Shown here one piece after another: positions 52,758 through 61,132 of a DNA stretch of 64,000 bases. A model generated the notes under the pieces. That model worked only from the letters and a program-made list of their open reading frames with translations. It searched no databases and had not been told where the DNA came from. Source of the DNA: Devosia litorisediminis (GTDB lineage: Bacteria; Pseudomonadota; Alphaproteobacteria; Rhizobiales; Devosiaceae); the NCBI RefSeq assembly GCF_018334155.1, contig NZ_JAGXTP010000001.1:2418001-2482000 (forward strand). Direction: 5' to 3'. How positions within the stretch are numbered: the first letter of the stretch is position 1; the number at the start of each line of letters is the position of its first letter. The position numbers and the translations under genes were made by a program.

Positions 52758-54389
52758 ATGTCGCACCAACAGGCCATGGCCGAGACACTCACAAATGCTG
52801 CTGAATTCAGCGTCAGCGAAATCGCACAAGCGGTAAAACGCACCGTCGAGGATGAATTCGGCCATGTGCGGGTGCGCGGCGAGATATCAGGCTTTCGCGG
52901 ACAGCACTCTTCGGGCCATGCCTATTTCACCCTCAAGGATGAGAGCGCCTCAATTGACGCCGTCGTCTGGAAGGGCAATTACGCCAAGCTGACCTTCAAG
53001 CCCGAAGAGGGGCTAGAGGTGATCGCCACCGGGCGGCTGACCACCTTCCCGCGTTCCTCCAAATACCAGATCGTCATCGACAATATTGAGCCCGCGGGTG
53101 CCGGTGCGCTGATGGCGCTGCTTGAGGAGCGCAAGCGCAAGCTGGCCGCCGAAGGGCTGTTCGCCCGCGAACGCAAACAGTCCCTGCCCTATCTGCCCCG
53201 CGTGATCGGTGTGATCACCTCCCCCACGGGCGCGGTGATCCGCGATATCCTGCATCGCCTGGCCGACCGCTTCCCCAGCCATGTCATGGTCTGGCCGGTG
53301 CGGGTTCAGGGCGATACCTGCGCCCCCGAAGTGGTCAATGCCATTGAGGGGTTCAACGCCATGGTCGCCGGCGGCGCCATGCCCCGGCCCGATCTGTTGA
53401 TCGTGGCGCGTGGTGGTGGCTCGATCGAAGACCTGTGGGGCTTTAACGAAGAGGCCGTGGTGCGCGCGGTAGCCGCCAGCACCATCCCGATCATTTCCGC
53501 GGTTGGCCACGAAACCGATACCACGCTGATCGACTATGTCTCGGATATGCGGGCGCCAACGCCGACGGCTGCCGCCGAAGCCGCAGTGCCGGTGCGGGCC
53601 GAACTGATCGGCTATGTCGATGATCTGGGCGGCCGGCAACGCCAGGCAACGCGCCGGGTAACCGCAACCGCGCGCGACCGTCTGCGTGCGGCCGTGGCCG
53701 GGCTGCCCCGCGCCTCCGATCTGGTATCACTGCAACGCCAGCAGCTTGATCACGCGGCCTCGAACCTGCTGGGCAATCTGCGCCATTCGGTACAGTCACT
53801 GCGCGTGCGCTATTCGCGCACGGACTCCAAGCTCACGCCGCGTCTGCTGCAAGGCCAGCGCCAGGAAGCCGCCGAAAAGCTGCGCAATCTGTCGCTGCGC
53901 GCCAATGCGGGGCTGCGCAAGACGGTGGACCGCACCCGCCTTACTTTTGATCCGCGCGCCGAGCGTCTGGCCGCTTCGGTTTCCCGGCTGATCGAGCGCA
54001 AGCATTCCCAGTTCGCCGGCATTGGTCCGAAACTGTCGCCAAGCGCGCTCAAGACCGAATTGCGCCACGCCCACAGCGTGCTGACGCCGCTGACAGCGCG
54101 GCTGCGCGCCAGCATGGCGCTCAATCTGGGCGAGGCGCGCGCGGCGCTCACGCAGTCGGACAAGCTGCTCGCCTCGCTGAGCTACAAGAGTGTGCTGGCG
54201 CGCGGTTATGCGGTGATCAAGGACGATCAGGGCAATCTGGTGCAGGCCCGGGCCACGCTGTCGCCGGGCGATGCGGTGGCCATCGAATTTGCCGATGGTG
54301 AGGTCGGCGCCACAATTGCAGGCAGTCCGGTTATCAAGAAGAAACCACGCGGACAAGTTGACAGCGACACTCAAGAAAGCCTCTTTTGA
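52758..54389 (+). CDS. xseA: Exodeoxyribonuclease VII large subunit
   Basis: Catalytic subunit of the nuclease that degrades single-stranded DNA. The 543-residue protein has the N-terminal OB-fold (VRGEISGFRGQHSSGHAYFTLKD), the catalytic domain with GVITSPTGAVIRDI, ARGGGSIEDLWGFNEE and SAVGHETDTTLID, a coiled coil (about 280-450), and a C-terminal segment with SYKSVLARGYAVI. The length is greater than in E. coli, as usual in Alphaproteobacteria. Two starts, 52758 and 52776, are possible. xseB is not in the window. Confidence 0.96.
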   Translation: MSHQQAMAETLTNAAEFSVSEIAQAVKRTVEDEFGHVRVRGEISGFRGQHSSGHAYFTLKDESASIDAVVWKGNYAKLTFKPEEGLEVIATGRLTTFPRSSKYQIVIDNIEPAGAGALMALLEERKRKLAAEGLFARERKQSLPYLPRVIGVITSPTGAVIRDILHRLADRFPSHVMVWPVRVQGDTCAPEVVNAIEGFNAMVAGGAMPRPDLLIVARGGGSIEDLWGFNEEAVVRAVAASTIPIISAVGHETDTTLIDYVSDMRAPTPTAAAEAAVPVRAELIGYVDDLGGRQRQATRRVTATARDRLRAAVAGLPRASDLVSLQRQQLDHAASNLLGNLRHSVQSLRVRYSRTDSKLTPRLLQGQRQEAAEKLRNLSLRANAGLRKTVDRTRLTFDPRAERLAASVSRLIERKHSQFAGIGPKLSPSALKTELRHAHSVLTPLTARLRASMALNLGEARAALTQSDKLLASLSYKSVLARGYAVIKDDQGNLVQARATLSPGDAVAIEFADGEVGATIAGSPVIKKKPRGQVDSDTQESLF

Positions 54390-54436
54390 TCGGTATCAAT
54401 GCTCGCTATATCGAGCGTGGTTAAAGGATTTTCATC

Positions 54437-54658
54437 ATGAACCTTTTTGACAAGGGCTTTGCGCCCACCGAAGCCGTGATCCGCTACCTTGATGGCGACT
54501 ATGTCGTGCTCAAGCCGGGCACATTTGCCCGCTGCGCCATTACCGGCAAGCCGATCCCGCTCGATGAGCTGTTCTACTGGAATGTTGATCGGCAAGAGGC
54601 CTATGCCGATGCCACCGTCGCCAATACGGCGTTCGAACGGTTCGGCCTGGGCGCCTGA
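54437..54658 (+). CDS. DUF2093 small protein
   Basis: A 73-residue protein of DUF2093, restricted largely to Alphaproteobacteria. The sequence has the family's YLDGDYVVLKPG and CAITGKPIPLDELFYWNV segments. No function is known. It has an AAAGGA ribosome-binding sequence, and its TGA overlaps the ATG of the LpxB-related gene, so the two are coupled. It follows xseA by 47 bp. Confidence 0.88.
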   Translation: MNLFDKGFAPTEAVIRYLDGDYVVLKPGTFARCAITGKPIPLDELFYWNVDRQEAYADATVANTAFERFGLGA

Positions 54659-55809
54659 TGGCTGTGGAAGCGTCACCACACCGTCGTCGTTTCCTGTTCA
54701 TATCCAACGGCCATGGCGAAGACTGGATCGCCTCAGCCATTGTGGCCCGCCTGCCCAAATCGATCGAGGTCAATGCCTATCCCATGATCGGTGCGGGCAA
54801 TGCCTATACCGGGGTGTGTCCGATCGTGGGTCCACGCGCCACGCTGGCCTCGGAGGGCTGGCGCAATGTCAAAGGCTCGCTGCAGCGCGACCTGACCAGC
54901 GGCGGCCTCAAGACCATCCCGCCGGCATTACGATTTCTGCGCGAGATCCGCGGCAGATATGAGCGCGTCATCATCGTGGGTGATGTCACCGGCGTGCTGG
55001 CCGCCTATGCCTGTGGCCTGCGTGATCTGATCTATCTCGATGTCTACAAGACGGGCGCGGCGCGGCTTTACTCAGCGGCCGAACGCTTTGTCATCAAGCG
55101 CGCCTGCACCACCGTGTTCTGTCGGGCCGACAATCTGGCGCAGACGCTTGAGCAGGTCGGCGTGGATGCACGCTCGGCCGGCAATGTGATGATGGATACC
55201 ATTCCCGACGGGGACTATGACGCCCAATCGCGCCGGACAAGGCCATTGGCGGTCACACTGCTGCCCGGCAGCCGCGCATTGACTGCCGAGAGTTTCGAAT
55301 TGCAGATCGATGCGCTGCGTTCCCTGCCCGCTGATCAGCGCCCCGATATCTTCCTGGCGGTGGCCGGCGGCATCAATATTGACGATCTGGCCAAAAAGAC
55401 CGGCCTGCGCCGCACCCATATGCTGAGCGCAGAATCCGATGATCTGGGTGAATTGTCCGACGGGACGCTGAGCGTGCACATGGCGCGCGGTGGTGCGATG
55501 GGCAATCTGCTGGCGGCATCGGATCTGGTGCTCTCGCAAGCGGGCACGGCGACCGTTCAGGCTCTGGGGCTGGGCAAGCCCGCCATTACCTTCGTCAATC
55601 CACGGGATCGACGCTCGCGCTTCAATGATGAGCAGAAACTGTTTGGCGAGGCCCGCACCGTGGTGCCGGCCGAGGCGGCTGCCATCGGGGCCGCGCTGCG
55701 TGGCTTGCTCGAAAATGATGAAGAGCGACGGCGCCAGGCGGCGATAGGCCGCCAAAACATTGGCGGCCCCGGTGCGATGCAGGCCATTCTGGAGGCCATT
55801 GAGGCCTAG
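54658..55809 (+). CDS. Lipid-A-disaccharide synthase-related glycosyltransferase
   Basis: A 383-residue protein distantly related to LpxB. The N-terminal half starts with RRFLFISNGHGEDWIASAI, and the C-terminal half has the nucleotide-sugar binding region with ASDLVLSQAGTATVQALGLGKPAI. True LpxB would be near lpxA/lpxK in these bacteria, and this one stands apart from lipid A genes, so it is probably a paralogue with another acceptor. The start overlaps the DUF2093 stop. Function unproven. Confidence 0.82.
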   Translation: MAVEASPHRRRFLFISNGHGEDWIASAIVARLPKSIEVNAYPMIGAGNAYTGVCPIVGPRATLASEGWRNVKGSLQRDLTSGGLKTIPPALRFLREIRGRYERVIIVGDVTGVLAAYACGLRDLIYLDVYKTGAARLYSAAERFVIKRACTTVFCRADNLAQTLEQVGVDARSAGNVMMDTIPDGDYDAQSRRTRPLAVTLLPGSRALTAESFELQIDALRSLPADQRPDIFLAVAGGINIDDLAKKTGLRRTHMLSAESDDLGELSDGTLSVHMARGGAMGNLLAASDLVLSQAGTATVQALGLGKPAITFVNPRDRRSRFNDEQKLFGEARTVVPAEAAAIGAALRGLLENDEERRRQAAIGRQNIGGPGAMQAILEAIEA

Positions 55810-55814
55810 AGAGC

Positions 55815-56060
55815 TTACTTCTTGTCGGTCTGGGGATCGAGCAGGCGGTGCAGGTGAACGATGAAGTAGCGCGTCTGGGCGCTATCGACCGTCATCTGCG
55901 CCTTCTGCTTCCAGGCGACCAGGGCTGCAGCGTAGTTGGGATACAGGCCAACCACGTCCACCTTGTCGAGATCGGCAAAGGTGACGCCCTCAATGCTGGA
56001 CAGTTCGCCACCGATCACCAGGTGGAGCAATTGTTCGTTGGGGACTTCTTTTTCAGCCAT
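55815..56060 (-). CDS. DUF4170 small protein
   Basis: An 81-residue soluble protein of DUF4170. It contains LLHLVIGGELSSIEG and the YPNYAAALVAWKQKAQ segment followed by RYFIVHLHRLLDP, which are typical for the family in Alphaproteobacteria. The function is unknown. It is 3 bp downstream of the CysQ-like gene, so the two probably share a transcript; the LpxB-related gene converges on it. Confidence 0.88.
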   Translation of the reverse strand: MAEKEVPNEQLLHLVIGGELSSIEGVTFADLDKVDVVGLYPNYAAALVAWKQKAQMTVDSAQTRYFIVHLHRLLDPQTDKK

Positions 56061-56063
56061 CGG

Positions 56064-56915
56064 TCAAATCCGTTCATCGGTAGAAGTAGGTTCTGCGGTG
56101 AGCGCCTCGTCGGCAGGACAGCCATAGACTTCTATAAGCGCCGCGTGAAGCAGCGGTTTTAGGCTCATGTCGGCAAGTGCCGCAAGCGCCCCGTGACGCA
56201 CATCTCGTCTGTTAAATTGTGGGAACCCGCTACAGACGTCGGCGACATCCATACCACACTCATCCAGAATGACCGTGGCGGCGGCAATATCCCAATCCTG
56301 GCTGCCGCGGCGGCTGGCCACCGCGTCGAGCTTGCCGGTCGCCACCTGGACCAGCCGATAGGCCAGCGAGGGATAGTAAGGGCCACGCGTATAGTTGAGT
56401 CCGGCATCCTGCAAATGCTGGTGCACGGCACCGGCAGCCGGAATGACCGGCGGGGAGCCGGGGCGACGGCGGCGCTGGATGGGCTTGCCGTTCAGGCGCG
56501 CCCCGCCATCGCGGGTGGCTTCATATAGTTCGTCGCGCATGGGCGCATAGACGACACCTGCCACAGCCACGCCGTCCTCGACCACCGCCAGACACACAGT
56601 CCAGCTGTCTTCGCCGCGCAAAAAGCCGCGTGTGCCGTCAATGGGATCAACCACAAAGACGCGTTCGCAATCCAATCGTGAAGGATTATCCGCCGTTTCT
56701 TCGCTCAGCCAGCCATAGGTCGGACGCGCCTGGAGCAGTGCGTTGGCCAAATATCGGTCAACAAGGATGTCCGCTTCGCTCACGGGCGAGGCATTTTCCT
56801 TGTTCCAGCTCTTCACTTCGCGCCGAAAGAAGCCGCTGGCAATGATGCCCGCTGCTACCGCGGAGGCGCGGAGCAGTTCGAGATCTTCAGCGTAGGTGGT
56901 GGGCGGAATGGGCAT
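56064..56915 (-). CDS. CysQ-like 3'(2'),5'-bisphosphate nucleotidase
   Basis: A 283-residue inositol-monophosphatase-fold enzyme that probably hydrolyses adenosine 3',5'-bisphosphate from sulfate assimilation. Metal-binding motifs are visible: the Glu-Glu in GWLSEETADN, DPIDGTRGF with the metal Asp pair, and WDIAAATVIL near the C-terminus. It could also act on inositol phosphates. It is upstream of the DUF4170 gene by 3 bp and divergent from the DUF6101 gene. Confidence 0.88.
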   Translation of the reverse strand: MPIPPTTYAEDLELLRASAVAAGIIASGFFRREVKSWNKENASPVSEADILVDRYLANALLQARPTYGWLSEETADNPSRLDCERVFVVDPIDGTRGFLRGEDSWTVCLAVVEDGVAVAGVVYAPMRDELYEATRDGGARLNGKPIQRRRRPGSPPVIPAAGAVHQHLQDAGLNYTRGPYYPSLAYRLVQVATGKLDAVASRRGSQDWDIAAATVILDECGMDVADVCSGFPQFNRRDVRHGALAALADMSLKPLLHAALIEVYGCPADEALTAEPTSTDERI

Positions 56916-56996
56916 ATTCCGGGCCTTTTAGGCTTGCCCCGGGTTTTGGACAAGGGGCCGCCTGCGCCCGATCACCAGCTTGTCAATTATGGCAGC

Positions 56997-57097
56997 GTTA
57001 ACAGGGCGACACCGGGTGGGGTTAACCGGGTCCTACTGGGTGCAACACCCTGCTAACCCTCTCGAAAAACAAGATAAACTTAACCCAACCGATTAAG
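56997..57097. promoter_or_regulatory. Cluster of TTAAC half-sites upstream of the DUF6101 gene
   Basis: Between the divergent CysQ and DUF6101 genes lie GTTAAC (56997), the palindrome GGTTAACC (57020-57027), CTAACC (57053), CTTAAC (57079) and GATTAAG (57091). None has the 7-bp CtrA spacing, yet the density is unusual and one stretch, CCTGCTAACCC, also occurs before ccrM. It may be a control region for the cell cycle regulator. Confidence 0.35.
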
Positions 57098-57184
57098 GGG
57101 GCAGGTAAGTCGGCGCGCTATGTTGGGTGCAAGAAAGAGAGCACCAAAAACCAGCTCTCGAAGTTGACAGGAAGGCGAATTCAC

Positions 57185-57697
57185 ATGGTTCATGGCGTTG
57201 CGATGGAAGGATCGTCGGTCGTTTTGGCATTCGGCAAGCCCGCAGTGGCGGAGCGCCGATTTGTCGCCTCGAACGATAACGGTCCCAAGGATCCGGTTAA
57301 AACCGTTACAGTCCGCCGCATGCTCGAGCAGAGCGGTGTGGCAATCAAGATCAAGGTGCCGGTCACCGAGTTCATTGGCGTGGCAGTTGCCACTACCCTC
57401 TCGGAAGAGGGTGTTCTGACCAGCTCGATCGAACTGGTGCATTCGGACCATGAGCTGAACTACCGCGTGTTTGAAGAAGAGGGCAATCACAACGTCGTCG
57501 CCGAATGGCAGAACTGGGGCAAGAAATTGCGCCTGCCGCTGTTCATCAAGGCCGGCGATGGTGCCTACATGCCCTATAGCCAGCAGGTTGATGGCGTCAT
57601 GGTTGGCTCAAGCCAGTCGCGCCGCAAGCTGGTTGCCGAGGCGGGCCGTCGCCCCCGTTTCCTCAACCGCCGCAAGCCTGGTCAGGCCGAAGCCTAA
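57185..57697 (+). CDS. DUF6101 family protein
   Basis: A 170-residue basic protein of DUF6101, found mainly in Hyphomicrobiales. Its central part has the pattern ESHDELNYRV-like HSDHELNYRVFEEE and a WQNWGKKLRLPLFI segment. No catalytic motif is visible. The ATG at 57185 follows AGGAAGG; the frame opens at a TTG at 57164. It lies alone in a region with several TTAAC motifs, and a terminator follows. Function unknown. Confidence 0.8.
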   Translation: MVHGVAMEGSSVVLAFGKPAVAERRFVASNDNGPKDPVKTVTVRRMLEQSGVAIKIKVPVTEFIGVAVATTLSEEGVLTSSIELVHSDHELNYRVFEEEGNHNVVAEWQNWGKKLRLPLFIKAGDGAYMPYSQQVDGVMVGSSQSRRKLVAEAGRRPRFLNRRKPGQAEA

Positions 57698-57728
57698 GTT
57701 TACCGACGCCTCCAAGTGACGTTCAAGA

Positions 57729-57758
57729 GGGTTGACCGGTGGTGCGGTCAGCCCTTTT
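57729..57758 (+). terminator. Terminator of the DUF6101 gene
   Basis: GGGTTGACCG pairs with CGGTCAGCCC (one G-T pair) around 6 nt, followed by TTTT. It stands 31 bp after the stop and between convergent genes. Confidence 0.75.
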
Positions 57759-57785
57759 GGCGTTTTTGGGCGTTCGTGGATTTGC

Positions 57786-58718
57786 CTACCAGACCCAGTC
57801 AGCCAATAGCGCCAGCGCCAGCGTGATGCCGACATAGTGGTTGGAACAAAACCGGGCCCGCGGATTGTCGTCCACATCGGCGTCCACCGTCTGCACCTGC
57901 CAGGCCAGCAGCGCCAGCGCCACCAGCGAGATCACCGCAAACACAATGCCGGCGCCCGCCAGGGTCGCGGCAGCCAGCCACAGCACATAGGCACCAGCGT
58001 AGAACCCGGTCACGATGGGCCTTGTCTTGTCGCCGAACAGACGGGCGGTGGATTTGACGCCGATCAGCGCATCGTCCTCGACATCCTGCAGCGCATAGAT
58101 GGTGTCGTAGCCGATCACCCACAAAATGGTGCCCAGATAAGCCAGCAGCGCCGGCATGGCGAAGCTGCCGGTCTGCGAACTCCAGCCCACCAGCGCGCCA
58201 TAGGAGAAGGCCAGGCCCAGAAACAGCTGCGGCCACCAGGTAATGCGCTTCATAAAGGGATAGATCGCCACCAGTATCAGGGAAGCGACGCAGGCCCAGA
58301 CCGTAAAGCGGTTGAACTGGAACAGGATGACCGAGGCCAGCAGAGCCTGGGCAATCAGGAAAGCCAGCGCATCGCGCGCGGTTACCGCGCCCGAAGGGAT
58401 TGGCCGCGAGCGGGTGCGGGCCACCTGCATGTCGATATCGCGGTCGACAATGTCGTTAAAGGTACAGCCCGCGCCACGCATCAGCACGGCCCCAACCAGC
58501 ATCAGGATTGCTGCCATCCAGTCAAAGCCGCGCTCCGGTGTGGCAATCGCGGCCAGCCCCAGCCCCCAGGTGCAGGGCCAGAACAGCAGCCAGAAGCCAA
58601 TGGGCCGGTCCCAGCGCGCCAATCGCGCATAGGGCTTGAGCCATTGCGGCGCATAGCGATCCACCCAATTGTCCGACTGGGCATCAGCAACAGTGCCGGA
58701 CTGTTCAACATCGGACAT
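57786..58718 (-). CDS. ubiA: 4-hydroxybenzoate polyprenyltransferase
   Basis: Attaches the polyprenyl tail to 4-hydroxybenzoate in ubiquinone synthesis. The 310-residue inner-membrane protein has about eight to nine helices and the two Asp-rich motifs: NDIVDRDID near residue 87 and a second DVEDDALIG. WDRPIGFWLLFWP at the N-terminal helix is typical for UbiA. AAGGAG precedes the ATG. The other ubi genes are elsewhere. The gene is divergent from rsmE. Confidence 0.96.
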   Translation of the reverse strand: MSDVEQSGTVADAQSDNWVDRYAPQWLKPYARLARWDRPIGFWLLFWPCTWGLGLAAIATPERGFDWMAAILMLVGAVLMRGAGCTFNDIVDRDIDMQVARTRSRPIPSGAVTARDALAFLIAQALLASVILFQFNRFTVWACVASLILVAIYPFMKRITWWPQLFLGLAFSYGALVGWSSQTGSFAMPALLAYLGTILWVIGYDTIYALQDVEDDALIGVKSTARLFGDKTRPIVTGFYAGAYVLWLAAATLAGAGIVFAVISLVALALLAWQVQTVDADVDDNPRARFCSNHYVGITLALALLADWVW

Positions 58719-58855
58719 GGGCAGGCTCCTTCATCATGTCACGCGGATGGGGACCGGCGACTCTTTGGACCAGTGGTTAGCAGAATTCGCCCCGTCGCTA
58801 AAACGGGGCAAGTGTAAAGATGACAATTCGGGGCCAGCGATGCTATCGCTGCGCC

Positions 58856-59596
58856 ATGCCACGCACCCATGCCAGCCTGCCCCGTCTTTATGTTGAACCC
58901 GATCTGAGCGCCGGCGCCCAGTTAACGCTGGGCAAGGAGCAGTCGCTCTATCTGGCCGCCGTGCTGCGCAAGAGCGTGGGCGATGAAGTGGTGCTGTTCA
59001 ATGGTCGCGATGGTGCCTGGTTGTGCCGTCTGATCAGTGATTCCAAAAAATCGGTGCAGCTCGAACTGGTCGAACGGATTGCCGGACAAACCCCGGTTTC
59101 CGATCTCTGGTATGGCTTTGCACCGCTCAAGAGCGAACGGCTCGACTACGTCATCCAGAAGGCGGTCGAGATGGGCGTGGGCACCATCCAGCCGGTGATT
59201 ACCCGCTATACCCAGGTCAATCGCCTCAAGCATGAGCGCATGGTGGCCAATGCCATCGAGGCTGCCGAGCAATGTGAAGTGCTCAGCGTGCCCAGCGTCG
59301 AGCCCGAAATGACACTTGAGCGCCTGATCGATGGCTGGCCTGCCGATCGCACATTGATCCTGGCCGATGAGAGCGCCGCATCTTCCTCACCGGTCGAAAC
59401 CCTTGGCAGCCTGAAGGGGCACAAGGTCGGCATTCTGATTGGGCCCGAGGGTGGGTTTTCCGATGAAGAACGCGCAAAACTGATCGCCCTGCCCTATGTG
59501 GTGCCGATCAGTCTGGGCCCGCGCATTCTGCGTGCCGACACCGCTGCGGTGGCTGCCTTGGCGGTAATTCAGGCAATCATCGGTGATTGGCGATAA
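58856..59596 (+). CDS. rsmE: 16S rRNA (uracil-1498-N3)-methyltransferase
   Basis: Methylates U1498 in the 16S rRNA decoding region. The 246-residue protein has an N-terminal PUA-like domain and a SPOUT trefoil-knot domain: RLDYVIQKAVEMGVGTIQPV, then LIGPEGGFSDEE and the RILRADTA knot. The ATG at 58856 gives the standard start; the longer frame to 58820 adds a non-conserved stretch. A GC hairpin lies upstream at 58789-58809. Confidence 0.95.
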   Translation: MPRTHASLPRLYVEPDLSAGAQLTLGKEQSLYLAAVLRKSVGDEVVLFNGRDGAWLCRLISDSKKSVQLELVERIAGQTPVSDLWYGFAPLKSERLDYVIQKAVEMGVGTIQPVITRYTQVNRLKHERMVANAIEAAEQCEVLSVPSVEPEMTLERLIDGWPADRTLILADESAASSSPVETLGSLKGHKVGILIGPEGGFSDEERAKLIALPYVVPISLGPRILRADTAAVAALAVIQAIIGDWR

Positions 59597-59669
59597 AAGG
59601 CGATTGCTTTGTGCTTGCGCAACGCTATGTTCCGCCCAACATTGACCCCTCCTATACCGAGGACACTTC

Positions 59670-61040
59670 ATGGCCGGCGCCGACAGCTACAGCCCTCTTA
59701 TTGAATCGCGTGCGGACCTGATCGAGGCGATGGCGCGCGGGTGCAAACCCGAGAGCGAATGGCGCATTGGCACCGAGCACGAGAAGCACGTGTTCCACAC
59801 CAATCCGCTACGCCCGGTCGCCTATGAAGGCCCCAATGGCATTCGCGCGCTGCTCGATGGCATCCAGGCCGAAACCGGCTGGCATCCCTTCTATGATGGC
59901 GACAACCCGATCGGGCTGCGCAATGATGAAGTGGCGGGCGGTATTTCGCTGGAGCCCGGGGGGCAGTTCGAACTGTCCGGCTCGCCCCAGCTCGATCTGC
60001 ACGCTTCGGCAGCGGAGCTGGCCGAACATATGGCCGTCAGCAAGAAAGTCGCCGGTCCGCTCGATATCCACTTTCTGGGTCTGGGCGTCACCCCGATCTG
60101 GTCGGTCGATGAGATCTGCTCGATGCCCAAATCGCGCTACGGCATCATGAAGCCCTATATGGAAAAGGTCGGCACGCTGGGCACATCGATGATGTTCCGC
60201 TCGGCCACCGTACAGACCAATCTCGATTTCTCCAGCGAAGCGGACATGGTCAAGAAGCTGCGCGTGGCCGTCGCCCTGCAGCCTATCGCTACCGCGTTGT
60301 TTGCCAATTCGCCCTTCGCCGATGGCCGTGACACCGGCTATCTCAGCTTCCGCAGCCATATCTGGCTGAATACCGACGACGCCCGCACTGGCATGCTGCC
60401 CTTTGCCTTCGAGCAGGGGTTTGGCTTTGAGCAATATGCCGACTATGCGCTGGACGTGCCGATGTATTTCGTCATCCGCAATGGCGATTACGTCAATGTG
60501 GCGGGCGAGAGCTTCCGGGCCTTCCTGCGCGGCGAACTGCCCCAACTGCCCGGCGAAAAGCCAACCATCAAGGATTGGGAAGACCATCTGTCGACCATCT
60601 TCCCCGAAGTGCGCCTCAAGCAGTTCCTTGAGATGCGCGGCGCCGATATGGGCGACGAGAGGTCGGTGACGGCGCTGTCGGCCTTCTGGACCGGCCTGCT
60701 CTATGACGCGGTTTCGCTCGAAGCCGCCTATGAGCTCATCGAGCCATGGACCCAGGGCGAACGCGACGCCATGCGCCGCGATGTGCCTCGTCTGGGTCTG
60801 ATGACACCGGTCGGGCGCACCAATATCTATGATTTCGCTGCTCAGGCCGTCGGCATTGCCGAAGCCGGGCTGATCCGCCGCAATCGCCTGAACAGGGCAG
60901 GTCAGGACGAAACCATCCATCTGGCGCCGCTCGAAGAAACCATCCGGCTGTCCAAGTCGCCAGCCGATCGCTGGCGCGACAAGCTGGCCGGCGCATGGAA
61001 TGGCGACATGACCCGGATCTTCCAGGAAGCCGAGATGTAG
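59670..61040 (+). CDS. gshA: Glutamate-cysteine ligase (GCS2 type)
   Basis: Makes gamma-glutamylcysteine, the first step of glutathione synthesis. The 456-residue protein is of the plant/alphaproteobacterial type: SEWRIGTEHEKH with the ATP/metal-binding region, GGQFELSGSPQ, and SFRAFLRGELP. The fold is a carboxylate-amine ligase different from E. coli GshA. GAGGAC precedes the ATG. rsmE lies 73 bp upstream, an arrangement I recall from other Hyphomicrobiales. gshB is not seen. Confidence 0.95.
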   Translation: MAGADSYSPLIESRADLIEAMARGCKPESEWRIGTEHEKHVFHTNPLRPVAYEGPNGIRALLDGIQAETGWHPFYDGDNPIGLRNDEVAGGISLEPGGQFELSGSPQLDLHASAAELAEHMAVSKKVAGPLDIHFLGLGVTPIWSVDEICSMPKSRYGIMKPYMEKVGTLGTSMMFRSATVQTNLDFSSEADMVKKLRVAVALQPIATALFANSPFADGRDTGYLSFRSHIWLNTDDARTGMLPFAFEQGFGFEQYADYALDVPMYFVIRNGDYVNVAGESFRAFLRGELPQLPGEKPTIKDWEDHLSTIFPEVRLKQFLEMRGADMGDERSVTALSAFWTGLLYDAVSLEAAYELIEPWTQGERDAMRRDVPRLGLMTPVGRTNIYDFAAQAVGIAEAGLIRRNRLNRAGQDETIHLAPLEETIRLSKSPADRWRDKLAGAWNGDMTRIFQEAEM

Positions 61041-61050
61041 CCAGACCCAC

Positions 61051-61068
61051 TGGTCGCAATTGCGACCA
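61051..61068. promoter_or_regulatory. Palindrome between gshA and purD
   Basis: TGGTCGCAATTGCGACCA is a perfect 18-bp palindrome starting 11 bp after the gshA stop. It is too compact to be a good terminator (4-nt loop, no T tract) and could be a binding site for a dimeric regulator of purD. Confidence 0.4.
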
Positions 61069-61132
61069 TGGGGACTTGCACCCCTCGCCGTGGTGGTGCA
61101 TCACGCGCGCAGCAAGCGCGGAGGGCACAAGC

